A DNA stretch of 17,364 nucleotides, taken from NCBI GenBank assembly GCA_964424805.1, contig CAYRKH010000065.1:1-17364 (forward strand), written 5' to 3'. Shown one piece after another: positions 1 to 9,569 of the stretch; within the stretch, counting starts at the first letter, position 1, and every line of letters starts with the position of its first letter. The DNA is from IDS-8 sp964424805. Lineage in GTDB: Bacteria > Pseudomonadota > Gammaproteobacteria > Steroidobacterales > Woeseiaceae. The translations under genes were made by a program, and so were the position numbers. The notes beneath the pieces were generated by a model. The model was given only the letters and a program-made list of their open reading frames with translations, made no database searches and was not told the DNA's origin.

Positions 1-699
1 GCGGCTGGTGGCATCACCCGACGCCCAGCTCTTGAGCGAGCCGGTATTCGGCGCGTTGCGGTAGGTGCGCAGGGCGCCGCCGTCGATCAAGGCGTTGGAA
101 ACGGCGTTCACCACCTGTTCCCGGCTGCCGCCGAGCAGCCGCGTCACGACGGCCGTCGAGGCTATGCGCACGAGCAGCACGTGATCCAGCCCGACGCGGT
201 TGAAGCTGTTCTCCAGCGCGAGGACGCCCTGGATTTCGTGCGCCTTGATCATGGCGGTAAGCACGTCACGCACGGTGAGCGGGGCCTTGCCCGCGACCCG
301 GTTCTGGCGGCTCAGGTAATCGGCCACGGCGAGAATGCCGCCGAGGTTGTCGGAGGGGTGACCCCACTCCGCGGCGAGCCAGGTGTCGTTGAAATCGAGC
401 CAGCGGATCATTGCACCGATGTTGAAGGCGGCCTGCACCGGCTCGAGCTCGTAGGACGTACCCGGCACGCGCGCGCCGCCCGACAGGGTGGCGCCCGGCA
501 CCGTCGGGCCGAGGAGCTTGGTGCAGGCGGGGTAATCGAGCGCCTGGAAACCGCAGGCGAGCGTGTCCAGCAGGCACCAGTGGGCGGTCTCGAACGCGAG
601 CGCCGAGTCGATGTTTGCGCTGCAGGCGTACTCGGCGATGGCGGTGAGCGGCGCGTCGGGCTCCGGCCGCGCGGCGGAACGAGTGGCGTGTTCGGTCAT
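1..699 (-). CDS. prpD: 2-methylcitrate dehydratase PrpD, N-terminal 233 residues (gene runs off the window)
   Basis: PrpD dehydrates 2-methylcitrate to 2-methyl-cis-aconitate, the third step of the cytosolic methylcitrate cycle that degrades propionyl-CoA. The frame is open from an ATG at 699 to base 1. A GGAG ribosome-binding site lies about 5 nt upstream of the ATG. The translation has the MmgE/PrpD fold signatures: IRWLDFNDTW at 98-107, then EWGHPSDNLGG at 111-121, and the helix AHEIQGVLALENSFNRVGLDH at about 153-173. The E. coli enzyme has 483 residues, so about half is visible. It starts 43 nt after the prpC stop and is the last visible gene of the prpBCD unit. PrpD itself is used here rather than the AcnD/PrpF pair found in some proteobacteria. 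What lies beyond base 1 is unknown, so intactness cannot be judged. Confidence 0.93.
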   Translation of the reverse strand, partial: MTEHATRSAARPEPDAPLTAIAEYACSANIDSALAFETAHWCLLDTLACGFQALDYPACTKLLGPTVPGATLSGGARVPGTSYELEPVQAAFNIGAMIRWLDFNDTWLAAEWGHPSDNLGGILAVADYLSRQNRVAGKAPLTVRDVLTAMIKAHEIQGVLALENSFNRVGLDHVLLVRIASTAVVTRLLGGSREQVVNAVSNALIDGGALRTYRNAPNTGSLKSWASGDATSR

Positions 700-742
700 G
701 GTGTCTCCGTTACGGGTTCAAGCTGCTACGGCCCGGCCAGGG

Positions 743-1870
743 TCAATCGCGCTGCTCGATCGGCACCCACTGCTGCAGCGGCGGACCGATGTAGTCGGCG
801 GCCGGCCGGATGAGCCTGTTCTTCGATCGCTGCTCCATGATGTGCGCCGACCAGCCGGTGATGCGGGAGCAGACGAAGATCGGCGTGAACAGGTAAGTCG
901 GTATCCCGAGGAAGTGATAGACCGTGGCGGCGTAGAAATCCGCATTCGCGAACAGCTTCTTCTCGTCCCACATCACTTTTTCGATGGCCTCGGACACCGC
1001 ATACAACCGCTCGTCGCCGGCCTCTTCGGACAGTCGCTTCGACAGCTTCTTGTTCACCGAATTACGCGGGTCGGAGGTCGTGTAGACGCGGTGCCCGAAC
1101 CCCATGATCTTTTCCTTCTGCGCGAGCATGTCGCGCACGCCCTTCCCGGCGGCCTCGGGCGTATCGAATTTCTCGATCAGCTCCATCGCCGCTTCGTTGG
1201 CACCGCCGTGGAGCGGGCCGCGCAGCGCGCCGATCGCACCCGCGACGGCGGAATGGAAATCGGACAGCGTGCCGGTGATGACGCGGGCGGTAAACGTCGA
1301 GGCGTTGAACTCGTGCTCGGCATACAGGATGAGCGTGGTGGCGAGTGTCTTCCGGTGCAGCTCGCTCGGCGACTTGTCGTGCAGCATGTGCAGGAAATGC
1401 CCCGCGAGGCTGTCGTCGTCCGTTTCGACCTCGATGCGCCTGCCGTCGGTATGGAAGCGATGCCAGTAAAGCAGCATCGACGGCAGGCAGGCCAGGAGCC
1501 GGTCGGCCACGTCCTGCTGCTGCGAAAAATCCGTCTCGCTTTCGAAGTTGCCCAGCACGGAAACGCCGGAGCGCAGGACGTCCATCGGGTGGCTGTCGGC
1601 GGGGATCATCTCGAGCACCTGCCGCAGCGCCTGCGGCAGCCCGCGGCGCGATTTGAGCCCGTCGATGAACCCGCCGAGCTCGGCCTTGTTCGGCAGCTTG
1701 CCGCGCAGCAGCAGGTACGCGACCTCCTCGAACGTCGCGTTGTCGGCGAGATCGTAGATATCGTAGCCGCGGTACGTGAGGCCGGCGCCCTCCTTGCCGA
1801 CCGTGCACAGCGCGGTCTCGCCGGCGGTTACGCCCGCCAGGCCGCCCGTCCTGGTCTTCTTCTCCGTCAT
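743..1870 (-). CDS. prpC: 2-methylcitrate synthase PrpC
   Basis: PrpC condenses propionyl-CoA with oxaloacetate to 2-methylcitrate, the entry step of the methylcitrate cycle. The 375-residue length fits the short citrate-synthase-type family. The three catalytic residues are visible: His221 in GPLHGGANEAAM, His260 in GFGHRVYTTSDPRN and Asp311 in NADFYAATVYHF. The N-terminal GLAGVTAGETALCTVG and the YRGYDIYDLA segment are typical of methylcitrate rather than housekeeping citrate synthase, and the C-terminus RPAADYIGP also fits. The ATG at 1870 is preceded by GGAG with 6 nt spacing. The gene begins 27 nt after the prpB stop and ends 43 nt before prpD, so co-transcription is very likely. Context settles the choice of methylcitrate over citrate synthase. 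Confidence 0.96.
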   Translation of the reverse strand: MTEKKTRTGGLAGVTAGETALCTVGKEGAGLTYRGYDIYDLADNATFEEVAYLLLRGKLPNKAELGGFIDGLKSRRGLPQALRQVLEMIPADSHPMDVLRSGVSVLGNFESETDFSQQQDVADRLLACLPSMLLYWHRFHTDGRRIEVETDDDSLAGHFLHMLHDKSPSELHRKTLATTLILYAEHEFNASTFTARVITGTLSDFHSAVAGAIGALRGPLHGGANEAAMELIEKFDTPEAAGKGVRDMLAQKEKIMGFGHRVYTTSDPRNSVNKKLSKRLSEEAGDERLYAVSEAIEKVMWDEKKLFANADFYAATVYHFLGIPTYLFTPIFVCSRITGWSAHIMEQRSKNRLIRPAADYIGPPLQQWVPIEQRD

Positions 1871-1897
1871 TTTCTTCTCCGCTTGAGATCCTGTGCC

Positions 1898-2776
1898 TTA
1901 AGGCTCGTCCCGCTCGAACAGCTCGTCGAGTTTCTGCTCGTAGGCGTGATAGCCGAGCACCTCGTACAGCTCGTCCCGCGTCTGCATCCGGTCGATTACC
2001 GCCCGCTGCGTGCCGTCGCGGCGCAGCGTCGTGTACACCTCCAGCGCCGCCGCCGCCATCGCGCGGCTGGCCGACAGCGGGTACAGCGCAAGCCGCACGC
2101 CGGCGTCGCCCAGCTCGCGGGTCGTGAACAGCGGGGTGCGGCCGAACTCCGTCAGGTTCGCGAGCACCGGCACGGGCAGCGCCGAGGTAAACTCCCGGTA
2201 CTCCTCCAGCGTGCCCAGTGCTTCCGCGAAAATCATGTCGGCGCCGGCTTCGACGTACTGCCCGGCGCGGTCGACGGCGGCGGCCAGCCCTTCGACCGCG
2301 TGCGCATCGGTGCGCGCCATGATCGCGAACGCGTCGTCGTCGCGGCCGTCGACGGCGGCCTTCACGCGGTCAGCCATTTCGCTCGCGTCGACCAGCGCCT
2401 TGCCGGGCCGGTGCCCGCAGCGTTTCGCGGACACCTGGTCCTCCAGGTGGCAGGCGGCAGCGCCGGCGCGGATCATTTCTTTCACCGTGCGCCCGATCAT
2501 GAACGCGCTGCCCCAGCCGGTATCGGCATCGACGAGTAGCGGCAGGTCGGACACGTAGGTGATGCGGCGGATATCCTCGCAGACGTCCGACAGGGTCGTC
2601 ATGGCGAGGTCCGGCAGCCCGAAGGAAGCATTCGCGACGCCGGCGCCGGACAGGTAGATGGCGCGAAAACCCGCCTTTTCCGCGAGCAGCGCCGCGTAGG
2701 CATTGATCGTGCCCACGACCTGTAGCGGTCGTTCGTCGTCAAGGGCCTGCCAGAACCGCCGGCCAGGGCTTGCCAT
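1898..2776 (-). CDS. prpB: methylisocitrate lyase PrpB
   Basis: PrpB cleaves 2-methylisocitrate to pyruvate and succinate, the last step of the methylcitrate cycle. The 292-residue protein is an isocitrate lyase/PEP mutase superfamily TIM barrel. The active-site loop KRCGH has catalytic Cys120, and the Mg-binding acidic residues are Asp83 and Asp85 in VDADTGWG, with LEDQ at 111-114. E. coli PrpB has 296 residues with the same loop near 121-125. The start was set at the ATG at 2776 because GGAG sits 7 nt upstream. A longer frame from a TTG at 2806 has no ribosome-binding site and adds ten residues the family lacks. It is the first gene of prpB-prpC-prpD and lies 119 nt downstream of acuI. Confidence 0.96.
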   Translation of the reverse strand: MASPGRRFWQALDDERPLQVVGTINAYAALLAEKAGFRAIYLSGAGVANASFGLPDLAMTTLSDVCEDIRRITYVSDLPLLVDADTGWGSAFMIGRTVKEMIRAGAAACHLEDQVSAKRCGHRPGKALVDASEMADRVKAAVDGRDDDAFAIMARTDAHAVEGLAAAVDRAGQYVEAGADMIFAEALGTLEEYREFTSALPVPVLANLTEFGRTPLFTTRELGDAGVRLALYPLSASRAMAAAALEVYTTLRRDGTQRAVIDRMQTRDELYEVLGYHAYEQKLDELFERDEP

Positions 2777-2782
2777 TGTCGT

Positions 2783-2786
2783 CTCC
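2783..2786 (-). promoter_or_regulatory. ribosome-binding site of prpB
   Basis: GGAG on the minus strand lies 6-7 nt before the ATG at 2776. It decides the start of prpB against the upstream TTG at 2806. The same GGAG spacing precedes prpC and prpD. Confidence 0.7.
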
Positions 2787-2846
2787 AGGTGGGAACCGGG
2801 CGACAATTCGACGATCGATACGAAGCTGCCTCCCGCGGGGCCGGCA

Positions 2847-2876
2847 ATCTTAAACTATGGCAAGGGCGTTTCCCAA
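2847..2876 (-). promoter_or_regulatory. possible sigma70-type promoter for prpB
   Basis: In the 119-nt gap between acuI and prpB, the minus strand carries TTGGGA (2876-2871), an 18-nt spacer and TAAGAT (2852-2847). Each hexamer matches its consensus at four of six positions. The placement, about 70 nt before the prpB start, would allow prpBCD to be transcribed separately from acuI. It was found by eye, and GC-rich genomes give many such matches, so this is tentative. No clear acuI terminator is visible in the gap. Confidence 0.28.
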
Positions 2877-2895
2877 ATCGGCCACGCCAGGGGGG

Positions 2896-3885
2896 TCAGC
2901 CGATTTCGACCACCGTGCGCCCGGTAACGGCGCCGTCGATGTAGGCCTGGAAGCAATCCGGCAGCTCGTCGAAGCCGATAGTGCGGGTGCCGATCGTGTC
3001 GAGATGCCGGGGCCTGAGATCGGTCGCCAGGCGCTGCCAGACTTCGAGGCGCAAATCCCGCGGTGTCTCGACCGAGTTGATGCCGAGCAGGCAGACGGCG
3101 CGCAGGATGAACGGCATCACGGTGGTTTTGAGCTCGAAGCCGGCCGCGAGTCCGACACTCGCGATGTTGCCGCCGTAACGCACCGTACGCGTGAGCCACG
3201 CGAGCGTCTCGCCACCGAGGTTGTCGACGGCGCCGCCCCACTCCGCCTTCTCCATCGGGCGGGTGCCCATCGTGAGCTCATCGCGCCGCAGCACGCGGCT
3301 CGCACCGATGCCCTCGAGGTACTCCGTTCGATCGGCCTTGCCGGTCAGGGCCGCGACTTCGAAGCCGAGCCCGTCCAGCAGGTCGATCGCGATGCTGCCG
3401 ACGCCCCCGGTCGCGCCGGTCACGATGACGGGCCCGAGCTCCGGCCGCTGGCCGTTTTGCTCCATGCGATGCACGGCGAGCGCCGCCGTGTAGCCGGCGG
3501 TGCCGATCTGCATGGCTTGCAGCGGGCTGATCCCGTCGGGCAGCGGCACCACGGAATCGCCTTCCACGCGCGCGTACTCCGCGTAGCCGCCGTCGCGCGT
3601 TTCGCCGAGACCGCAGCCGTTGACGACTACCGAATCCCCTTCGGCGTATCGCCGGTCCGCGGAGCTGACTACCGTGCCGGCCAGGTCGACTCCGCCGACC
3701 AGCGGGAACTTGCGCAGGATCCGTCCGGCACCCGTCGCGGCCAGCGCGTCCTTGTAATTGATGGTCGAATGGCTGACCTTCACGACCACGTCCCCGGCGG
3801 ACAGGTCATCCAGCCCGAGCGTGGTAAAGCCGGCCTTTACCTTGCCGTCTTCCTGGTCGATGCGGTACGCGCGAAAGCTGTCCAT
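2896..3885 (-). CDS. acuI: acrylyl-CoA reductase (NADPH), AcuI/YhdH family
   Basis: AcuI reduces acrylyl-CoA to propionyl-CoA with NADPH in the cytoplasm, detoxifying acrylate and feeding propionate metabolism. The 329-residue protein is a zinc-independent medium-chain dehydrogenase/reductase of the YhdH/YhfP/AcuI group (E. coli YhdH has 324). Visible marks are STINYKDALA at 40-49, GGVDLAGTV at 64-72, the MQIGTAGYTA segment at 125-134 and the nucleotide-binding VTGATGGVGS at 155-164. The cysteines of a structural zinc site are absent, as expected. The ATG at 3885 has a GGGAGG site directly upstream. The gene starts 15 nt after the metallo-hydrolase stop and precedes prpBCD, which supports acrylyl-CoA as substrate over a generic quinone reductase role. 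Substrate is inferred from family and context. Confidence 0.88.
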   Translation of the reverse strand: MDSFRAYRIDQEDGKVKAGFTTLGLDDLSAGDVVVKVSHSTINYKDALAATGAGRILRKFPLVGGVDLAGTVVSSADRRYAEGDSVVVNGCGLGETRDGGYAEYARVEGDSVVPLPDGISPLQAMQIGTAGYTAALAVHRMEQNGQRPELGPVIVTGATGGVGSIAIDLLDGLGFEVAALTGKADRTEYLEGIGASRVLRRDELTMGTRPMEKAEWGGAVDNLGGETLAWLTRTVRYGGNIASVGLAAGFELKTTVMPFILRAVCLLGINSVETPRDLRLEVWQRLATDLRPRHLDTIGTRTIGFDELPDCFQAYIDGAVTGRTVVEIG

Positions 3886-3900
3886 CGTCCCTCCCGGTTC

Positions 3901-4854
3901 CTACCTGGCATGGTCGAGCCAGTGTTCGAGCCCCATGGTGTTCAGTTTCACATCGCCGTCGAGGAGCGCATGCAGGCGCTCCTCGCTGGCATCGAAGCCG
4001 TGCCGGGCCAGCTCGCCGCGCAGGTAACCGAACATCGCCCCTTCCATGGCGGCGGTGCGGTCGTCGTCGTTCGCGTGGCGCTCTGCCAGCGATACGAAAG
4101 CGTCGATGTGGCGGTGCATGTCATCCGCGAGGCGCGGCAGGTCGGTGACCTCGCTGTAATGGGTGAGGTATACGCGCTTCGGTTCGAGCGCCATGATGCG
4201 GTCGATCGCCTTGTGCGCCTCGGGGGGATCGAAGTGCACGGGCGTCGTCGTCGGGAAGATGAACTCGCCGGCGGCCGTATCGAAGTCCCGGTAGGAGATG
4301 CCGAAGCTGTCACCGGTGAACACGCCGCCGGACGCGGGATCGGCGAGGCAATAGTGGTGCCGCGCGTGCCCCTCCGTGAACAGGCACTCGAAGGTGCGGG
4401 CGCCGAGGTCGAAGTGCTGCCCGTCATCGGCGACCACGATGCGCTCCTCCGGAACGGGCCTGATGTCGCCGTACAGCTTCTCGTAGTGCGCTGCGCCGTA
4501 CACGGCCTGCGCACCCTTGATCAGCTTGGTTGGGTCGACCATGTGCCGCGCACCGCGCGGGTGCAGCACCGCGCGTGCATTCGGCAGGCGGCGCATCAGC
4601 TCGCCGGCACCGCCGGCGTGGTCGAGGTGCACGTGCGTCAGGAAGACGTATTGCACCTGCGCCGGCTCGTGACCGGAGCGCTGCAGGGCGTCGATCAGCA
4701 GGTCGACGCTGTGGTTGGTGCCCGTATCGACGAACGCGGCGCGGCCGCTGTCCACGACGAGGTGGCTCGCATCCTGCATCGGGCGAACGTACTCGGTGTC
4801 GATGGCGATGATGCCATCACCGAGGTCGGTCGTGCGGGCAACTCGCTCCGGCAT
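3901..4854 (-). CDS. metallo-beta-lactamase-fold hydrolase
   Basis: This 317-residue cytosolic protein belongs to the glyoxalase II-like branch of the MBL superfamily. The dinuclear metal site is complete: THVHLDH with His74, His76, Asp78 and His79, then His163 in TEGHARHH, Asp182 in TGDS and His232 in LTHYS. No signal peptide is seen. The C-terminal 80 residues form a helical tail rich in charged residues. The substrate is not known. Thioester or lactone hydrolysis would suit the neighbouring CoA metabolism, but that is inference. The gene lies 15 nt downstream of the cytochrome c gene and 15 nt upstream of acuI, so the three probably share a transcript. The ATG at 4854 has no good ribosome-binding site, so translation may depend on the upstream gene. 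Confidence 0.88.
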   Translation of the reverse strand: MPERVARTTDLGDGIIAIDTEYVRPMQDASHLVVDSGRAAFVDTGTNHSVDLLIDALQRSGHEPAQVQYVFLTHVHLDHAGGAGELMRRLPNARAVLHPRGARHMVDPTKLIKGAQAVYGAAHYEKLYGDIRPVPEERIVVADDGQHFDLGARTFECLFTEGHARHHYCLADPASGGVFTGDSFGISYRDFDTAAGEFIFPTTTPVHFDPPEAHKAIDRIMALEPKRVYLTHYSEVTDLPRLADDMHRHIDAFVSLAERHANDDDRTAAMEGAMFGYLRGELARHGFDASEERLHALLDGDVKLNTMGLEHWLDHAR

Positions 4855-4869
4855 GGCGCGGCCCCCGGA

Positions 4870-5496
4870 TTATTGGGTCTCGTCGAGGGTGTCCAGGCCT
4901 TCCCGCGATGAATAAAACCTCGTGATCTCGTCGATCTGTTCCCGGGTCAGGCCCGCGGCGAACGAGTTCATGATCACCATGCCGCGCGCCTGTTCCTGGT
5001 ACTGCCCCAGCGCATACGCGAGGTAATCCCGGTGCTGGCCCGAGAGGACCGGGGGGACCGGCAGCATGCTTGCCCCGACCGTGCCGTGACAGGCGATGCA
5101 GGCCACGGCCGATTCAGGCAGGCCCGGGGTTTGCGCGTCGACATCGTCCACCGCGTTGCCGGCCTGCGACAACCAGGCGGCGAGATCCGCGATCTCCTGC
5201 TCTCCCAGGGGGACAGTCTGCGAGTGCATGGTCGGGTGCGAGCGCGTGCCGTCGCGATACGCCGTGAGCGCCGTGACGATGTAAGCGGCTTTCTGGCCGG
5301 CGAGCTTCGGCACCCGGAACGAAGGATAGGCGTTGCGGTAGCTCGCGACGGCGTGGCAGCCGAGGCAGGTCTCGCCGAGGACGCGTCCACGCGCGGGATC
5401 GCCTTCGACGTTTTGCTGGGCCATGGCCCAGCCCGAGCAGGTGAGTGCAGCGAGCGCGGCAAGCGCCGCGAGTACGGATTTCAGTTTCAATAGCAT
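4870..5496 (-). CDS. periplasmic diheme cytochrome c, cytochrome c4-like
   Basis: The 208-residue protein has a signal peptide (hydrophobic residues 7-19, probable cleavage after AMA at 26) and two CXXCH heme-binding sites, CLGCH at 44-48 and CIACH at 133-137. Each sits in a cytochrome c class I-like half: the first ends with EIADLAAWLS, the second with EQIDEITRFYSS. Candidate distal methionines are Met90 in HPTMHS and Met173 or Met176 in the second half. The two-domain layout and length match the cytochrome c4 family, which carries electrons between membrane complexes and terminal oxidases. It is the first gene of the minus-strand run that continues into the metallo-hydrolase and acuI. The start at 5496 gives a normal signal peptide but has only a weak ribosome-binding site. 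The redox partner is unknown. Confidence 0.88.
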   Translation of the reverse strand: MLLKLKSVLAALAALAALTCSGWAMAQQNVEGDPARGRVLGETCLGCHAVASYRNAYPSFRVPKLAGQKAAYIVTALTAYRDGTRSHPTMHSQTVPLGEQEIADLAAWLSQAGNAVDDVDAQTPGLPESAVACIACHGTVGASMLPVPPVLSGQHRDYLAYALGQYQEQARGMVIMNSFAAGLTREQIDEITRFYSSREGLDTLDETQ

Positions 5497-5775
5497 GACT
5501 GGATTGGCTTACGGTCAGGCGCCGGTACGCAGTCCGGCCGGAGTCGAGCCGCTATGGTAGTGACCCGCGGCATTGATTGCTAGTGTGCCGTGTCGCCATT
5601 AACTGCGTGATTTCGGTCGCCTATTTGCAAACGTCGCAAGATGCGAACGCAGCGGAGTGCCCGCGGGTACGGATCGCCGAGACGCCGCGAGGCCCGTAAA
5701 GGCACCGTGATATGCCGTAGTTAATGAGGCGGGGGCGCACTATCATGGCGGCTTGCCGGGTGCGGGAGATGGACG
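5497..5775. promoter_or_regulatory. divergent intergenic region between cytochrome c and DUF945 genes
   Basis: These 279 nt separate two divergently read genes, so they should hold both promoters. I found no coding sequence or strong repeat. A TATCAT hexamer at 5741-5746 could be a -10 box for the plus-strand gene, but the -35 position (TAGTTA) is poor. No convincing minus-strand promoter was recognised. The promoter function is inferred from orientation alone. Confidence 0.35.
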
Positions 5776-7095
5776 ATGAAGCGATGGGTAGTCGTGCTGC
5801 TGGTCCTGCTGTCGGCGGTCATCCTGGTGGCGCCGGGCATCGTCGGACGCCTCGCAGAACGGAACCTGGAATCGAACGTCCAGTGGGCGGCGCGGGAAAC
5901 CGGCGGCGTCGCCGTGACGGGCGGCAGCTTCGACCGGGGGTGGTTCACGTCCGAGGGAACGCGGCGCATCGAGATCCGGAATCCGGAGCTCTCCGCGCTC
6001 ATCGCGGACCTGGCAGGCACGCCGCAGGCGGACGCCCGGCCGGTCCTGGTCGTAACGACGCGCCTGGATCACGGGCTGATACCGGTCACTTCGATGGCAC
6101 GGGAATCGGGTTCGCTGGCGCCCGCCCTCGCCAGTGCCGTATCGACGCTCGCGCTGGATACCGGCAATGGCGACCCGATCGCCATTCCCGGAAAAATATT
6201 GACGCGGGTCGGCCTGACCGGCGCCTCCACGTCACACTACCGGCTCGATGCCGGTACCTTCGACGACGCGTCGACGCGGATCGAGTGGCAGGGCGCGGAC
6301 GTTACGGTGCGCCTCGACGCCGCCGGCTCCTCGATGGAATTCGATGCGGTGATCGAGCCGCTCGCCGCCGCATGGCGCGAGGAAGAATTGGTTCTTGGCC
6401 GGATCGTCGTCGACGGCGAACAGGAAGTATCGAAATACGGCTTCAACGTCGGAAAGGTCCGTGCAGAGATCGATTCGGTGCGCGGCGGGGCGACCGATTT
6501 CGGCGCACTGCGCCTCACGGCGGTCTCCGAGCTGTCGGGCGAGCGTGTGAACGGCAGGACCGAGCTCGGCATCGACGATATCGTCGTGCCGGCGTTCGGC
6601 AACGCGGCCATGGATATGAAGCTGGCGCTCGAAGGCCTGGACGGTGCGTCCCTGCAGGCCGTCCTCTCGGCGATGGAGCGGGCGCGCGCGTCGCCGGCGC
6701 CCGGGGAGACGCTCGCGGATTCGTACCCGGCGCTCCGCGATGACCTGCGCCGCCTGCTCGCCGCGGGCGGGACGGTTCGGCTGGAGCAACTCGACCTGGA
6801 GCTGCCGCAGGGACTCGTGACCTCGACGCTGGACCTCGAGCTGCCGGCAACGGACGCGTCGGCATTCTCCTGGGCGGGCGCGCTGCTGGCGCTGCGCGCT
6901 TCCGCGGATATCTCGATACCCGTCGCGGCAATGGACCTCGTGCTGGCCGTCAACCCGCAGGCCACCGCGCTCATCGCGATGGGCTTCCTGGAAAGGGAGG
7001 GCGACGCTTACCGCCTGCAGGCCGAATACGCCAGGGGACTCCTCACCGTAAACGGCGCGCCGGTGCCGATTCCGCTGCCGGCCGCGGCGCGCTGA
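5776..7095 (+). CDS. DUF945 (YdgA-like) envelope protein
   Basis: The 439-residue protein begins with a hydrophobic segment (residues 4-20, preceded by Lys-Arg) that acts as a signal anchor or uncleaved signal peptide. The RGWFTSEG motif at 54-61 is typical of the DUF945/YdgA family. The remainder is a long, mostly beta-rich region with repeated amphipathic strands. E. coli YdgA has about 500 residues, so this is a slightly short member. The biochemical role of the family is not established, and I do not assign one. The ATG at 5776 is preceded by GGGAG about 8 nt upstream. The gene stands alone: divergent from the cytochrome gene and convergent with the peptide importer operon, 9 nt away. Confidence 0.78.
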   Translation: MKRWVVVLLVLLSAVILVAPGIVGRLAERNLESNVQWAARETGGVAVTGGSFDRGWFTSEGTRRIEIRNPELSALIADLAGTPQADARPVLVVTTRLDHGLIPVTSMARESGSLAPALASAVSTLALDTGNGDPIAIPGKILTRVGLTGASTSHYRLDAGTFDDASTRIEWQGADVTVRLDAAGSSMEFDAVIEPLAAAWREEELVLGRIVVDGEQEVSKYGFNVGKVRAEIDSVRGGATDFGALRLTAVSELSGERVNGRTELGIDDIVVPAFGNAAMDMKLALEGLDGASLQAVLSAMERARASPAPGETLADSYPALRDDLRRLLAAGGTVRLEQLDLELPQGLVTSTLDLELPATDASAFSWAGALLALRASADISIPVAAMDLVLAVNPQATALIAMGFLEREGDAYRLQAEYARGLLTVNGAPVPIPLPAAAR

Positions 7096-7104
7096 GACGC
7101 CGCG
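7083..7104. terminator. GC-rich hairpin between convergent genes
   Basis: A perfect 7-bp stem, CGCGGCG at 7083-7089 and CGCCGCG at 7098-7104, with an 8-nt loop, spans the stop codon of the DUF945 gene and touches the stop of the oppositely oriented transporter ATPase gene. It is the only structure in the 9-nt convergent gap. There is no U-tract on either strand, so it is not a classical intrinsic terminator. Such stems also arise by chance in very GC-rich DNA. Confidence 0.25.
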
Positions 7105-8705
<1,601 letters not shown>

Positions 8706-8709
<4 letters not shown>

Positions 8710-9569
8710 GTCGCGTGGCCCTGCCGCCGCGGGTCCAGCAGGTCGCGCAGGCCATCGCCCAGGTAGTTGAAGCAGAACAGGATGAGCGACAGCACGCCGC
8801 AGGGAATGAGCAGCAGCCAGGGCGCACGCTCCATCTGGCCGACGCCGTCGTTCACCAGGGCGCCCAGCGATGTCTGCGGCTCCTGCACGCCGAGGCCGAG
8901 AAAGCTCAGGAAGGACTCGACGAGGATCGCCTGGGGGATGGTGAGCGTCAGGTAAACGACGATGACGCCGAGCAGGTTCGGCGTGATGTGCCGCCACAGG
9001 ATACGCAGGGGGCTGACGCCGATCAGCCGCGCCGCGGCAACGAAGTCCCGTTCCTTGAGGCTCAGCGTCTGGCCTCGCACGATGCGCGCCATGTCGAGCC
9101 AGTTGATGGCGCCGATCGCAACGAAGATGAGCAGGAAGTTGCGCTCGAACGCGACCATCAGCAGGATGACGAGAAAGATGAACGGCAGGGCATACAGGGC
9201 ATCGACGGTGCGCATCATCAGGGCGTCGACCTTGCCGCCCGCGTAGCCGGCAATCGCGCCCCAGGCGACGCCGATCACGAGGCTGACGACGCTCGCGACG
9301 ACCGCCACCAGCAGCGTCACGCGCGTGCCCGAGAGGGTGCGGACGAAAAGGTCACGGCCGAGATCGTCGGTGCCGAAGAGGTGCAAGTCCTCCAGGCCAG
9401 GTGCGAGCAGGCGGCTGTCGAAGTCGACGTCGTGGTACGCGTACGGGCTGAGCCAGGGACCGGCAATCGCGACCAGCGCGACGACGAGCAGCACGGTGCC
9501 GCTTCCGGTCACGATGCGGCTGCGCTTGATACGGCGCATGAGAAGTCCGGTCGTGACCTGTACGTTCAT
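8706..9569 (-). CDS. oppC: oligopeptide ABC transporter permease OppC
   Basis: OppC is one of two inner-membrane subunits forming the peptide channel. The 287-residue protein has an N-terminal membrane segment at about 25-41, the HLFGTDDLGRDLFVR motif (63-77) of the OppC N-terminal domain, further hydrophobic segments near 84-108, 127-140, 146-160, 201-215 and 251-270, and the ATPase-contacting EAA loop at about 175-198 (DFVAAARLIGVSPLRILWRH). E. coli OppC has 302 residues. The start at 9569 was chosen because it overlaps the oppB stop as ATGA; a longer open frame upstream is only the shadow of oppB. The stop overlaps the ATPase start in the same way, so oppB, oppC and the ATPase are tightly coupled. 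Confidence 0.94.

Noticed and set aside
2777..2806. Longer prpB from a TTG at 2806
   Set aside because: No ribosome-binding site and ten residues not expected in PrpB. The ATG at 2776 has GGAG at proper spacing.
2857..4911. Long open frame on the plus strand (about 680 codons) opposite acuI and the metallo-hydrolase
   Set aside because: It crosses two well-recognised genes and their spacer, has no family resemblance, and long antisense frames are expected in GC-rich genes. The same applies to plus-strand frames at 563-2539 and 12515-14482.
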